Assembly (NCBI GenBank): GCA_014190095.1
Contig: BJFW01000010.1
Coordinates: 1 to 38,309, forward strand
Source of the DNA: Actinomycetes bacterium
Lineage (GTDB): Bacteria; Actinomycetota; Acidimicrobiia; Acidimicrobiales; Ilumatobacteraceae
Reading direction: 5' to 3'
Length of the DNA: 38,309 nucleotides
Positions 1 to 7,072 of this stretch are shown here, one piece after another. Made by a program: the position numbers and the translations under genes. The notes under the pieces are model-generated. The model made no database searches. It was not told the DNA's origin and saw nothing but the letters and a program-made list of their open reading frames with translations. Every line of letters begins with the position of its first letter. Within the stretch, counting starts at the first letter, position 1.

Positions 1-193
1 CAGCACTTGCACCTGAGGCTGGATCAAGGGCAATCTCGGACATTTCAATGGCTTGCTCGTGGTGGGGAATCATCATTTGCGCAAACATCACATCGGCGTC
101 GTTGAAATCTGCAGATTCAGACGATGACGTTTCGCCGCATGCTGATAAAAGTGTTACGGCTAGTAGGGCTGAAAAGATGACTCCACGTTTCAT
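1..193 (-). CDS. DUF305 family copper-associated lipoprotein (partial)
   Basis: The gene runs off the left edge, so only about 64 N-terminal residues are visible. It starts at ATG 193 behind a good ribosome site (AAGGAG). The N-terminus MKRGVIFSALLAVTLLSAC is a lipoprotein signal peptide with lipobox LSAC, so the mature protein should be lipid-anchored at Cys19 outside the membrane. After a Ser-rich spacer comes FAQMMIPHHEQAIEM, the His/Met-rich signature of DUF305 proteins. That family forms ferritin-like helical bundles, and members such as cyanobacterial CopM bind copper (family knowledge). It lies 56 nt downstream of a CopC-CopD gene on the same strand, so a shared transcript and a role in copper handling are inferred. 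The C-terminal half is outside the window. Confidence 0.85.
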   Translation of the reverse strand, partial: MKRGVIFSALLAVTLLSACGETSSSESADFNDADVMFAQMMIPHHEQAIEMSEIALDPASGASA

Positions 194-249
194 TTGTGCT
201 CCTTAGGTTTCAAGGGAAAGTAACACGAAATTGATCAAAAAGCAGGTCG

Positions 250-1596
250 TCAGTTGGGCGTCACATTTACCAAGACTGCGGTAACCAAAATGACAATAAG
301 ACCAATGAGGAGTTCGGTGATTGATGCGCGTCTGAGCCTGTCGCGCGATTGGGTAACTGAACCAGACTGGGAGTAATGAAAGCGTTGGACGATTTGCTCA
401 TTTCCATAGGCAAGCCACAGCATGAAGCCGACAAGCGCAATTTTGAGCAGAAGTAAGAGTCCGTGGCTGTTTGCAAAAAGTGAAAGGGGATTTCCATGAA
501 GTCGCAGCGTCTGAATGGATCCTGTGATCACGATGATTGCCACTGCACGTTTTGCGATGTAGCTGAATCGCGAGAAAGCTCGTAATCCTTGCTCGGGATC
601 AACTTTTGGTAATACGACGAAAACTATTGTGATGAGTCCGCCTAGCCAAACTGAAATCGAAGTGGTGTGAAGCACGTCTGTAGGGATGCCCAACCACGGC
701 AAAGCCTGTGAGCGAGAATGACCAACATAAGCAAGTGATACGAGGTACATCACACCAGTTGCTCCGATTACTACCAACTGAGGTTTTTCCAGCCGTCGGG
801 ACCTGAAAATACTGAGCACGATCAAAGCGAGAAGTAGCCCAGAGATCGCGCGAAGCAGATGCATCCCGCCAGCCGTTAAGCCGATTGCATCTCCTGCTGC
901 AGCGATAAGCCCTTTCTCTTCAAAGTTGATGTCACTTGTAAAAGTGAAGAATTGTGCAATAGGGATAATCGCAAGAGAAACTGCTGAAAGAAGTGCCGTT
1001 AACTTGCCACGCTGAGTGAATAGTGCTCCTGCTGCAATAAAGATTTCAACAAACAAAAGTCCGCCAAGGAGGACGATGGCGGCGAAGTTTATGAAGCGCA
1101 AAGCAGTGCGAACTTCTTCAGGAGTGCCTTGCTCATCACCTTCTGGCGCTACAGGTGGAATAAACGCTGGCACTTCTGAAGATGATTGGGGTTGAGCCGC
1201 TTGTTGTATTGAGAATTTCACTCGACCTGAGATGACATGACCATCAACTCCGACGAGTCGCCAACGTGTTGAGATTTCACCGGAAAGTCCTGCTGGTAAA
1301 TCAAAAATGATGACATTCTCGGTAACGCCATGACGTGGCATAGAAAGAGTTGTTCGCGTTCCATCGCCATTGGTGACCGCGCCTGATGCCGAGTTGAGTG
1401 GAACAGGCTTTTCAAAAACGATTGACCACTCTGTTGGCGCGGTTGTTAACTGCTGACCTTCACTTGGGGAACTTTCACTGAATGTGTTGTGAGCGGAAAC
1501 AGGGGAAACATTGAAAGAGAGCGCAGAAATGCTCACAAGTACGCCAAGGATCGAAAGTTTCCGAAGCATTGACATACCGTACTGGAGTTTTTGCAT
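250..1596 (-). CDS. CopC-CopD fusion, copper resistance membrane protein
   Basis: 448 aa. Residues 1-35 form a signal peptide ending in VSA, and the mature protein would begin with His36 (HNTFSESSPSEGQ), matching the N-terminal Cu(II) ligand of CopC domains. A CopC beta-sandwich spans about 36-130 (GVDGHVISGRVKFSI). After a Pro-rich linker there are about eight hydrophobic segments (about 165-445) matching CopD, with HTTSISVWLGGL as a recognisable segment. This is the YcnJ-like architecture, which handles copper at the membrane. The start is uncertain: ATG 1596 lies 3 nt from the tail of an upstream terminator, and in-frame ATGs at 1575 and 1569 would still leave a signal peptide. None has a clear ribosome site. 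It probably shares a transcript with the downstream DUF305 lipoprotein. Confidence 0.88.
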   Translation of the reverse strand: MQKLQYGMSMLRKLSILGVLVSISALSFNVSPVSAHNTFSESSPSEGQQLTTAPTEWSIVFEKPVPLNSASGAVTNGDGTRTTLSMPRHGVTENVIIFDLPAGLSGEISTRWRLVGVDGHVISGRVKFSIQQAAQPQSSSEVPAFIPPVAPEGDEQGTPEEVRTALRFINFAAIVLLGGLLFVEIFIAAGALFTQRGKLTALLSAVSLAIIPIAQFFTFTSDINFEEKGLIAAAGDAIGLTAGGMHLLRAISGLLLALIVLSIFRSRRLEKPQLVVIGATGVMYLVSLAYVGHSRSQALPWLGIPTDVLHTTSISVWLGGLITIVFVVLPKVDPEQGLRAFSRFSYIAKRAVAIIVITGSIQTLRLHGNPLSLFANSHGLLLLLKIALVGFMLWLAYGNEQIVQRFHYSQSGSVTQSRDRLRRASITELLIGLIVILVTAVLVNVTPN

Positions 1597-1598
1597 AC

Positions 1599-1629
1599 AA
1601 AAAGGGCGACCCGTGTGGGCCGCCCTTTT
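1599..1629 (-). terminator. Rho-independent terminator after doxX-like gene
   Basis: AAAAGGGCG pairs with CGCCCTTTT, interrupted by one A/C mismatch, then CCC/GGG closes a GTGT loop. Read on the minus strand, the stem ends in a run of five T. It lies 35 nt past the DoxX stop and directly against the start of the CopC-CopD gene, so it should limit read-through from doxX into the copper genes. Confidence 0.85.
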
Positions 1630-1664
1630 CGAATTTCTGTGCGGATTATCCGCAGAACTGCAAC

Positions 1665-2084
1665 TTATGGCGCGATTGACCAGAGGCTGTTGCCCAGTGC
1701 TGGTCCAATGTTTGAGTCCTGCATTGCAGCAACTGCAAACAAGAACAATGCGCCACCGGCCATTGAGATGTTCTTCATGAAGCCAATCATTTCTGGCTGC
1801 TTAGCTTCGCCTTGTGCGTTCCAAAAGTCGTGCATCTTCAGTGCCATCACGATGAGCAAGACTGCGAGCACCAAAGCGCCCAAGTCTGCATAAACACCGA
1901 GAATTACTGAAAGGCCACCGAGGAGCATGAGTACGCCTGAGAGAAGGTTTGCCAACTTAGGTGCTGGAACCTTCTTGTACGCGGCGTATCCCGCCATTGC
2001 TTCAGCTTTGGTGAGATGATTGATTCCGCTTGCAATAAACATGAAGGCGAACAGAATTCTGCCTACGAGCATTACTACTTCCAT
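1665..2084 (-). CDS. DoxX family membrane protein
   Basis: 139 aa from ATG 2084. The ORF track starts nine codons further upstream, but AAGGAG sits 7 nt before this ATG and settles the start. The sequence MEVVMLVGRILFAFMFIASGINHL is the first transmembrane segment of DoxX/DoxD-like proteins, followed by three more hydrophobic helices (about 50-67, 72-90, 105-122) and the motif YAAYKKVPAPKLA. DoxX proteins are small four-helix membrane proteins. In mycobacteria one works with SodA and SseA in a membrane oxidoreductase complex (family knowledge). Neither partner is adjacent here, so the substrate is unknown. It is divergent from the DUF1185 operon, and a long inverted repeat lies between them. 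Confidence 0.88.
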   Translation of the reverse strand: MEVVMLVGRILFAFMFIASGINHLTKAEAMAGYAAYKKVPAPKLANLLSGVLMLLGGLSVILGVYADLGALVLAVLLIVMALKMHDFWNAQGEAKQPEMIGFMKNISMAGGALFLFAVAAMQDSNIGPALGNSLWSIAP

Positions 2085-2104
2085 TGAGTTTCTCCTTATT
2101 GATG

Positions 2105-2130
2105 TAACCACTTCGGAACCGAAGCCGTTA
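2105..2130. promoter_or_regulatory. 26-bp inverted repeat, candidate operator
   Basis: TAAC-CA-CTTCGG-AA-CCGAAG-CC-GTTA: perfect 4-bp and 6-bp arms arranged symmetrically about a central AA. It sits 21 nt upstream of the doxX-like start and 68 nt upstream of the divergent DUF1185 gene. Nothing like a T-run follows, so a dimeric repressor site fits better than a terminator. The cognate regulator is not visible in the window. Confidence 0.6.
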
Positions 2131-2197
2131 CTTCAACAGTATGCGAACCAACTGGTCGAAATGCGGTTACTCAGGTGCAAGCGACTAGTTTCGAGGC

Positions 2198-2743
2198 ATG
2201 GACATTCGCAAAATAGTTACAACGTGTGAAGACATTCAGGCCGAACTTGGCGAACCTACGGGCCGCATCGTTCGTAAGGCGGTTGCCAGTGCGGTTATTG
2301 ATAACCCACTCGTCGGCAAGCGCCATAAAGACCTCATCATTTTGGAGGCCATGGGGGCAGAGATTTCGGGCTTGCTTGCAGAGCGCGCACTTGCGGCGCT
2401 TGGTGTAGAGGCAAGTGAGGTAACTGCCTATGGCAAGGGTGCAATTGTTGGAACGGCGGGCGAAATTGAGCATGCGGCAGCGCTTATACACCCGCGTTTT
2501 GGTGCTCCGGTGCGCAAGGTGGTCATTAAGGGTGACGACATCATTCCTTCTACAAAGAAGGTCGCAGGCCCAGGTGCATCGCTCACCATTCCAATTACAA
2601 ATAAAGACGACATCTGGTCATTCGATGAGATGGACTCGATTGAAATCTGCATCAGTGATGCACCAATGGCTCACGAAATTGTGGTCAGTGTTGCGTTGGC
2701 AGTTGGTGGTCGTCCGTTCGCTCGCACCAAGAAGCCATCATGA
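2198..2743 (+). CDS. Amino acid synthesis family protein (DUF1185)
   Basis: 181 aa, full length for the AA_synth / DUF1185 family. Conserved stretches are RKIVTTCEDIQAELG at the N-terminus, NPLVGKRHKDL, YGKGAIVGTAGEIEHAAALIHPRFGAPVR in the middle and ALAVGGRPFAR at the end. The family was named from early genetic association with amino-acid synthesis, and its biochemical activity is not established to my knowledge. It is the first gene of a plus-strand operon. Its stop overlaps the start of the EthD-like gene by 4 nt (ATGA), implying translational coupling. The company of EthD and VOC domains suggests turnover of a small organic substrate (inference). Confidence 0.85.
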   Translation: MDIRKIVTTCEDIQAELGEPTGRIVRKAVASAVIDNPLVGKRHKDLIILEAMGAEISGLLAERALAALGVEASEVTAYGKGAIVGTAGEIEHAAALIHPRFGAPVRKVVIKGDDIIPSTKKVAGPGASLTIPITNKDDIWSFDEMDSIEICISDAPMAHEIVVSVALAVGGRPFARTKKPS

Positions 2744-3051
2744 GTTTCAAAGCGATCATCTTGCTTACGCGCTCAGAAGGCGCAACACATGATCAGTTTG
2801 CCGATTGGTGGTTGAATCAACACGCACCTCTGGCAAAGCAATTGCCAAACCTGCGTAAGGGCGTATTCAACTTGGTGGAAAACCCCACCGATGGCGACCC
2901 AGATGGCCTGTCTGAACTGTGGTTCGACACTCAAGCCGACTTTGAGGCTGCCTATGCAAGCGAAATTGGTAAGGCCGTTGTTGCCGATTCATTAGCAAAT
3001 GTTTCTGGTCGTCGTCGAATGTTCGTGGTGGAAAACACCATTCTCTCGTAA
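2740..3051 (+). CDS. EthD-like dimeric alpha/beta-barrel protein
   Basis: 103 aa. The opening SFKAIILLTRSEGATHDQFADWWLNQHAPLAKQLPNLR has the EthD pattern: a first beta strand, then FxxWWxxxHAPLA and a helix ending in P. The second half (LSELWFDTQADFEAAY) is the conserved 'W/F F ... F' return strand and helix. EthD-fold proteins are ferredoxin-like dimers found in ring-cleavage, ether-degradation and polyketide tailoring pathways, and many lack a known reaction. It overlaps the upstream DUF1185 gene by 4 nt and is followed after 6 nt by a VOC protein, so it is the middle of a tight operon. Confidence 0.82.
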   Translation: MSFKAIILLTRSEGATHDQFADWWLNQHAPLAKQLPNLRKGVFNLVENPTDGDPDGLSELWFDTQADFEAAYASEIGKAVVADSLANVSGRRRMFVVENTILS

Positions 3052-3057
3052 GCCAAT

Positions 3058-3438
3058 ATGAATCGCCTTGGTCTCGTCACGTATGTGGCGCGTGAATACG
3101 ACGAAGCGATTGGGTTCTTTGTGGGCAAGTTGGATTTCGCTCTTGTTGAAGACACCGACTTGGGCGATGGCAAACGCTGGGTTGTGGTGTCTGCCGGCGA
3201 AGGTGCTTCGTTGCTGATTGCCCGTGCCGAGAGCGAACAACAGGAAGCAAGTATTGGAAACCAAACCGGTGGGCGAGTGGGTTTCTTTCTACAGACCGAC
3301 GACTTTGAGCGAGACTTTGCAGCGTGGACATCGCGTGGCGTGGTGTTTCGCGAACAGCCACGTCACGAGGTGTACGGAACGGTTGCAGTCTTTGAAGATG
3401 TATATGGCAACACGTGGGATCTCATTCAGCCCGCATGA
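3058..3438 (+). CDS. VOC superfamily (glyoxalase/bleomycin-type) protein
   Basis: 126 aa. It shows the paired beta-alpha-beta-beta-beta units of vicinal oxygen chelate proteins: AREYDEAIGFFVGKLDFALVEDTDLGDGKRWVVV in the first half, and GFFLQTDDFERDFAAWTSRGVVF plus YGTVAVFEDVYGNTWDLIQPA in the second. This is a single-module glyoxalase-like protein. The usual N-terminal metal His is not evident (MNRLGLVTYV) and the last strand reads WDLIQ rather than an E ligand, so metal chemistry should not be assumed. The stop codon overlaps the EamA transporter start by 4 nt (ATGA). Confidence 0.85.
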   Translation: MNRLGLVTYVAREYDEAIGFFVGKLDFALVEDTDLGDGKRWVVVSAGEGASLLIARAESEQQEASIGNQTGGRVGFFLQTDDFERDFAAWTSRGVVFREQPRHEVYGTVAVFEDVYGNTWDLIQPA

Positions 3439-4349
3439 CCACTCGCACGCCACTCTTCGAGCGATTAACGCCATGGATTTTTGTTGCGCTGTGGAGTACG
3501 GGTTTTGTTGTTGCACGATACAGCACGAATAACGCTGGACCGCTTTCGTTTCTTACCGTGCGAATGTTGTGCGCGGCAGTGCTGTTGTACATCATCGCCA
3601 AAATTGTTAAGGCACCAAAACTTGCAAGGGGTTCGTGGTCAACGTCGGCAATCGTTGGCACGTGCATGCATGCCATTTATTTGGGCGGAGTGTTCTATGC
3701 AATAAAGAAAGGACTGCCATCTGGGTTGAGTGCGCTCATCGCAGGTTTGCATCCTGTTGTTACTTCAGTTGCGGGTCGAGTGCTGTTGAAAGAACGCCTG
3801 CGGCGCAGTCAATGGGTTGGCGTGCTGTTGGGAATTTCTGGTGTGCTTGTCGTAGTGGTTGACAAAGTGCATGACGGACTTGGTGACGTCACGAGGCCTG
3901 CATTAATTGCGATGGTTGTATCCGTTATTGGTATGTCGACAGGAACATTGGTGCAACGTGCGCGCGGAAAGGAAATGCCGCTCGTCACTGGTACAGCGGC
4001 GCAATACGTTTCTGCGGGTGCGGTGTTGCTCGTTGCGTCGAGTTTGTTTGAAGACTGGGAGTTCAACATCAACACCGAGTTGGTGCTTGCGATGCTGTGG
4101 TCGGTGTTCATTCTTTCCATCGCAGCGGTCATGCTGATGATGCTGCTCATCTCGCGGCATTCCGCCGCACGCGTAAGCAGCCTGTTCTTTCTCACCCCAG
4201 CTCTGAGCGCAATTGAAAGCGCAATCTTGTTTGGTGAGCGGCTAAGCCCACTTGCACTTGTGGCATTGGTGGTAGCGCTGACCGGGGTGTGGTTGACCAT
4301 GCGAAATCCGACGGTTGCACCTTCACCCGAATCGTTGCTTGCCGATTAG
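3435..4349 (+). CDS. EamA/DMT family exporter
   Basis: 304 aa from ATG 3435, chosen because it overlaps the VOC stop as ATGA; the track start seven codons upstream lies inside the VOC gene. The protein has ten hydrophobic segments in two EamA repeats. Repeat one carries WSTGFVVARYSTNNAGPLSFL and GLHPVVTSVAGRVLLKERL, and repeat two carries SSLFFLTPALSAIESAILFGERLS, where the ExL at the end of helix 4 and 9 is characteristic. DMT proteins usually export metabolites or amino acids. As the last gene of the DUF1185-EthD-VOC operon it may export or import that pathway's compound (inference). Confidence 0.88.
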   Translation: MTTRTPLFERLTPWIFVALWSTGFVVARYSTNNAGPLSFLTVRMLCAAVLLYIIAKIVKAPKLARGSWSTSAIVGTCMHAIYLGGVFYAIKKGLPSGLSALIAGLHPVVTSVAGRVLLKERLRRSQWVGVLLGISGVLVVVVDKVHDGLGDVTRPALIAMVVSVIGMSTGTLVQRARGKEMPLVTGTAAQYVSAGAVLLVASSLFEDWEFNINTELVLAMLWSVFILSIAAVMLMMLLISRHSAARVSSLFFLTPALSAIESAILFGERLSPLALVALVVALTGVWLTMRNPTVAPSPESLLAD

Positions 4350-4354
4350 TTCAA

Positions 4355-4368
4355 AGCCCATGTGGGCT
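4355..4368 (+). terminator. Weak hairpin after the EamA gene
   Basis: AGCCCATGTGGGCT is a perfect 14-bp inverted repeat (AGCCC/GGGCT stem, ATGT loop) five bases past the transporter stop. It is followed by a T-rich stretch (TTGTATTTT) only about 6 nt later, so terminator strength is doubtful. Confidence 0.35.
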
Positions 4369-4448
4369 AGGCCTTGTATTTTCAGGCGCTCCACTTTATG
4401 TAATGTAAAGAACGTCATATATCAGATGTGTATTACAAGGGGAAACCA

Positions 4449-5642
4449 ATGGCACTTGCAGAACGTTTAGAGCGACTCGGAACTGAGACCGCATTTGCTG
4501 TTTCACTTGCTGCAGCCGAATGGGGCGCAAAAGGAAATCGCATTTTCCCATTTCACCTTGGTGACTTAAACATTGCGACACCGCAGAATGTTGTTGATGC
4601 AATGAACAAAGCGATCAAAGACGGAAAGACGGGTTACTGCCCAGCTGCAGGAATTCCGCAGTTGCGCGAAGCGCTTGCAGAAGATGTTGGTAGTCGACGT
4701 GGACTTTCATTTGCACCAAGCAACGTTGTTGTTCAACCTGGCGGCAAACCAGTCATTACCAAGTTCATTCAAACGGTGATGAACCCGGGTGAAGAAGTGT
4801 TGTACCCAAACCCTGGCTATCCAATTTATGAAAGTCAGATTGAGTACTTCGGTGGTGTTGCGAAGTCGTATCGCTACATCCCGTCATCAACAGGATTCAA
4901 TATTGATCTAGACCAATTGAAGTCGCAAATTACTTCCAAGACCAAGGCGATTATCTACAACGACTTGCAGAACCCGATTGGTGCTGAATCAACTGATGCC
5001 GAGCGCGAAGCAATTGCCGAGATTGCCATCAAGCACAACCTGTGGGTGCTGTCGGACGAAGCATATTTTGAAATGCGTTACTCAGGAACTTCGAAGTCAA
5101 TTGCGTCGCTTCCGGGCATGCTCGAGCGCACCGTCATTTTGTACACCTTCTCAAAGAAGTTTGCGATGACCGGCTGGCGCTTAGGTGCTGCCATTGCTCC
5201 AACCGAGCTTGCAAACCAAATTGCAAAACTGAACACCAACGACGAGTCGTGCACCACGCACTTCGTGCAATACGGGGGAGTTGAAGGCGTACGTGGAGAT
5301 CAGTCGTCCATTCCAAAAATGTTGGATACCTTGAAAGAGCGTCGCGACATTGCAGTAAATATGTTGAACGCAATGCCGGGTGTAAGTTGCCACTCTCCAG
5401 AAGCTGCGTTCTATTTGTTCCCCGATGTAACCGAGGCAATGGAGCGCAAGGGAATCGACGACTTGGCAGTGTTTGCAGAGCAGGCTCTGCATGCGACAGG
5501 TGTTTCATTCTGCACGCGTCGTCATTTTGGTCGCCCACAGGAAGGCGAAAAGCGCAACTATGTTCGCTTCGCTTTCTCGGGAATTGACAAGCAAGATATC
5601 CAAGAAGGCATGGATTTGCTCGGTAGTTGGATTGCTGAATAA
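4449..5642 (+). CDS. PLP-dependent class I/II aminotransferase
   Basis: 397 aa from ATG 4449, preceded by AAGGGG at 7 nt; the longer track start lacks this. Fold type I features are clear: YPNPGYPIYES (about 119-129), the NDLQNPIGA cofactor-ring loop (171-179), the SDEAY motif with Asp203 and Tyr206, and the Schiff-base lysine in TFSKKFAMTGWRLG (Lys236). Near the C-terminus NYVRFAFSG provides the carboxylate-binding Arg. It transfers an amino group between an amino acid and a 2-oxoacid, and the substrate cannot be read from the sequence. Only 2 nt separate it from a 2-hydroxyacid dehydrogenase, so its oxoacid product may be reduced by that enzyme, for example serine to hydroxypyruvate to glycerate (inference). 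Confidence 0.9.
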   Translation: MALAERLERLGTETAFAVSLAAAEWGAKGNRIFPFHLGDLNIATPQNVVDAMNKAIKDGKTGYCPAAGIPQLREALAEDVGSRRGLSFAPSNVVVQPGGKPVITKFIQTVMNPGEEVLYPNPGYPIYESQIEYFGGVAKSYRYIPSSTGFNIDLDQLKSQITSKTKAIIYNDLQNPIGAESTDAEREAIAEIAIKHNLWVLSDEAYFEMRYSGTSKSIASLPGMLERTVILYTFSKKFAMTGWRLGAAIAPTELANQIAKLNTNDESCTTHFVQYGGVEGVRGDQSSIPKMLDTLKERRDIAVNMLNAMPGVSCHSPEAAFYLFPDVTEAMERKGIDDLAVFAEQALHATGVSFCTRRHFGRPQEGEKRNYVRFAFSGIDKQDIQEGMDLLGSWIAE

Positions 5643-5644
5643 CC

Positions 5645-6604
5645 ATGGCAAAAGTAGTAATTACTGGCAAAATTCCTGCAGTTGCAGTTGAGCAATTGCG
5701 TGCCGAACACGACGTTGTGTCGTGGGACGAGCCGGTAGCGATTACACGTGAAGAGTTATTGAAGCGCGTTAAGGGTGCAGATGCCATTGTTTCACTGCTT
5801 ACCGAAAAAGTAGATGCAGAACTATTGGATGCCGCTGGCCCACAACTGAAAGTGGTGTCAAACGTTGCTGTTGGTTACAACAACATTGATGTTCCGGCAT
5901 GCAAAGAACGCAATGTGTTGGTGACGAATACGCCTGGTGTGCTCACCGAGGCAACAGCCGATATTGCAATGGCACTCATTCTGATGTCCACGCGTCGCTT
6001 GGCAGAAGGCGAGCGAGTAATTCGCAAGCAAGATCCGTGGCAGTGGGGAATGTTTTACATGTTGGGCTCAGGCATTCAGGGAAGCCAACTTGGCATTGTT
6101 GGCATGGGGTTGATTGGCGCAGCAGTTGCGCGCCGCGCAAAAGCATTCGGCATGACCATTGCGTACACAAAGCGCAGTCCACTCGATGCCGCAACAGCAA
6201 AAGAACTTGATGCCAAGCACATGTCAATGGATGAACTCTTGGCAACGAGTGATGTGGTTTCGCTGCACTGTCCGTATTCGCCAGAGACACATCACCTCAT
6301 GAACGCAGAGACCATCGGCAAAATGAAGAAGTCTGCATACCTTATTAACACCGCACGTGGCCCAGTTGTTGATGAAGCAGCGTTGGTAGATGCACTGCGC
6401 AGTAATGCAATTGCTGGAGCAGGGCTCGATGTGTTCGAGCACGAGCCGAAGGTGCATGAAGGTTTGCTTGGGCTAGACAACGCGGTACTCATTCCACATT
6501 TGGGCTCGGCAACTGTTGAAACGCGAACCGCGATGGCAACTACTGCGGCGACGAATTCGCTTGCAGTGCTTGCGGGTAAAACCGCACCAAACCTTGTTGG
6601 CTAG
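5645..6604 (+). CDS. D-2-hydroxyacid dehydrogenase (glyoxylate/hydroxypyruvate reductase type)
   Basis: 319 aa, the usual length for GyaR/D-glycerate dehydrogenases and too short for SerA, since there is no ACT domain. The NAD(P) Rossmann motif is GIVGMGLIG (150-158). The second signature LINTARGPVVDEAALVDAL holds the substrate Arg238. The acid/base pair is Glu267 and His285 (IPHLGSAT). It reduces a 2-oxoacid to a D-2-hydroxyacid in the cytosol. The gene starts 2 nt after the aminotransferase stop and ends 6 nt before the convergent sufU stop. Confidence 0.9.
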   Translation: MAKVVITGKIPAVAVEQLRAEHDVVSWDEPVAITREELLKRVKGADAIVSLLTEKVDAELLDAAGPQLKVVSNVAVGYNNIDVPACKERNVLVTNTPGVLTEATADIAMALILMSTRRLAEGERVIRKQDPWQWGMFYMLGSGIQGSQLGIVGMGLIGAAVARRAKAFGMTIAYTKRSPLDAATAKELDAKHMSMDELLATSDVVSLHCPYSPETHHLMNAETIGKMKKSAYLINTARGPVVDEAALVDALRSNAIAGAGLDVFEHEPKVHEGLLGLDNAVLIPHLGSATVETRTAMATTAATNSLAVLAGKTAPNLVG

Positions 6605-6610
6605 TTAGGT

Positions 6611-7054
6611 CTATTGACCGGCAGTGGTCAACGCATCGAGCAACGTATTCCAGCCAAGCGTTGCGCACTTGATGCGTACTGGAAACTTCACGACACCCTG
6701 AAGAGCTTCTAGGTCGCCGAGGTTAAGTGATTCATCAACTGGTGATTCATCTTCATCAACCGTCATCATCGACTTGAACTTCTTCACGATTGCTTTCACC
6801 TGTTCGACAGGCTTGCCCTTGATCGCCGAAGTCATCATGGATGCAGAGCTTTGACTGATTGAGCAACCAGAACCGTTAAAACGAACATCGGTGACGATGC
6901 CGTTTTGAACGTCGACGAAAATGCGAATCTCATCGCCACACAGTGGGTTATGACCTTCAGCGCTTACTGCAGGTGCATCAAGTTCGCCACGGTTGCGGGG
7001 CGTGCGGTAGTGATCAAGGATGATTTCTCTGTAGAGGTCTTCAAGTCCGGCCAT
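6611..7054 (-). CDS. sufU: SufU, Zn-dependent sulfur-transfer protein
   Basis: 147 aa, full length. Conserved ligands are Cys39 and Asp41 in NPLCGDEI, Cys64 in GSGCSISQSS and Cys130 in RIKCATLGW, the CxD...C...C set that binds zinc in SufU. SufU swaps its zinc-bound cysteine into the active site of SufS and accepts the persulfide sulfur for Fe-S cluster assembly (established for Bacillus SufU). The characteristic insertion between the second and third cysteines, missing in IscU, is present here as an acidic stretch (MTVDEDESPVDES). It is last in the sufC-sufS-sufU run, 18 nt after sufS. Confidence 0.93.
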   Translation of the reverse strand: MAGLEDLYREIILDHYRTPRNRGELDAPAVSAEGHNPLCGDEIRIFVDVQNGIVTDVRFNGSGCSISQSSASMMTSAIKGKPVEQVKAIVKKFKSMMTVDEDESPVDESLNLGDLEALQGVVKFPVRIKCATLGWNTLLDALTTAGQ

Positions 7055-7072
7055 GTTCGCTCCTTGGTCTAC

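Noticed and set aside
4374-4402. Promoter TTGTAT-N17-TATGTA before the aminotransferase
   Set aside because: The spacing is right but both hexamers are poor matches, and AT-rich sequence this short gives such hits by chance; not listed as a feature.
5134-5787. 217-aa minus-strand ORF over the aminotransferase gene
   Set aside because: It is antisense to two clear enzyme genes and rich in Arg, Cys, Ser and Leu, as shadow frames are here.
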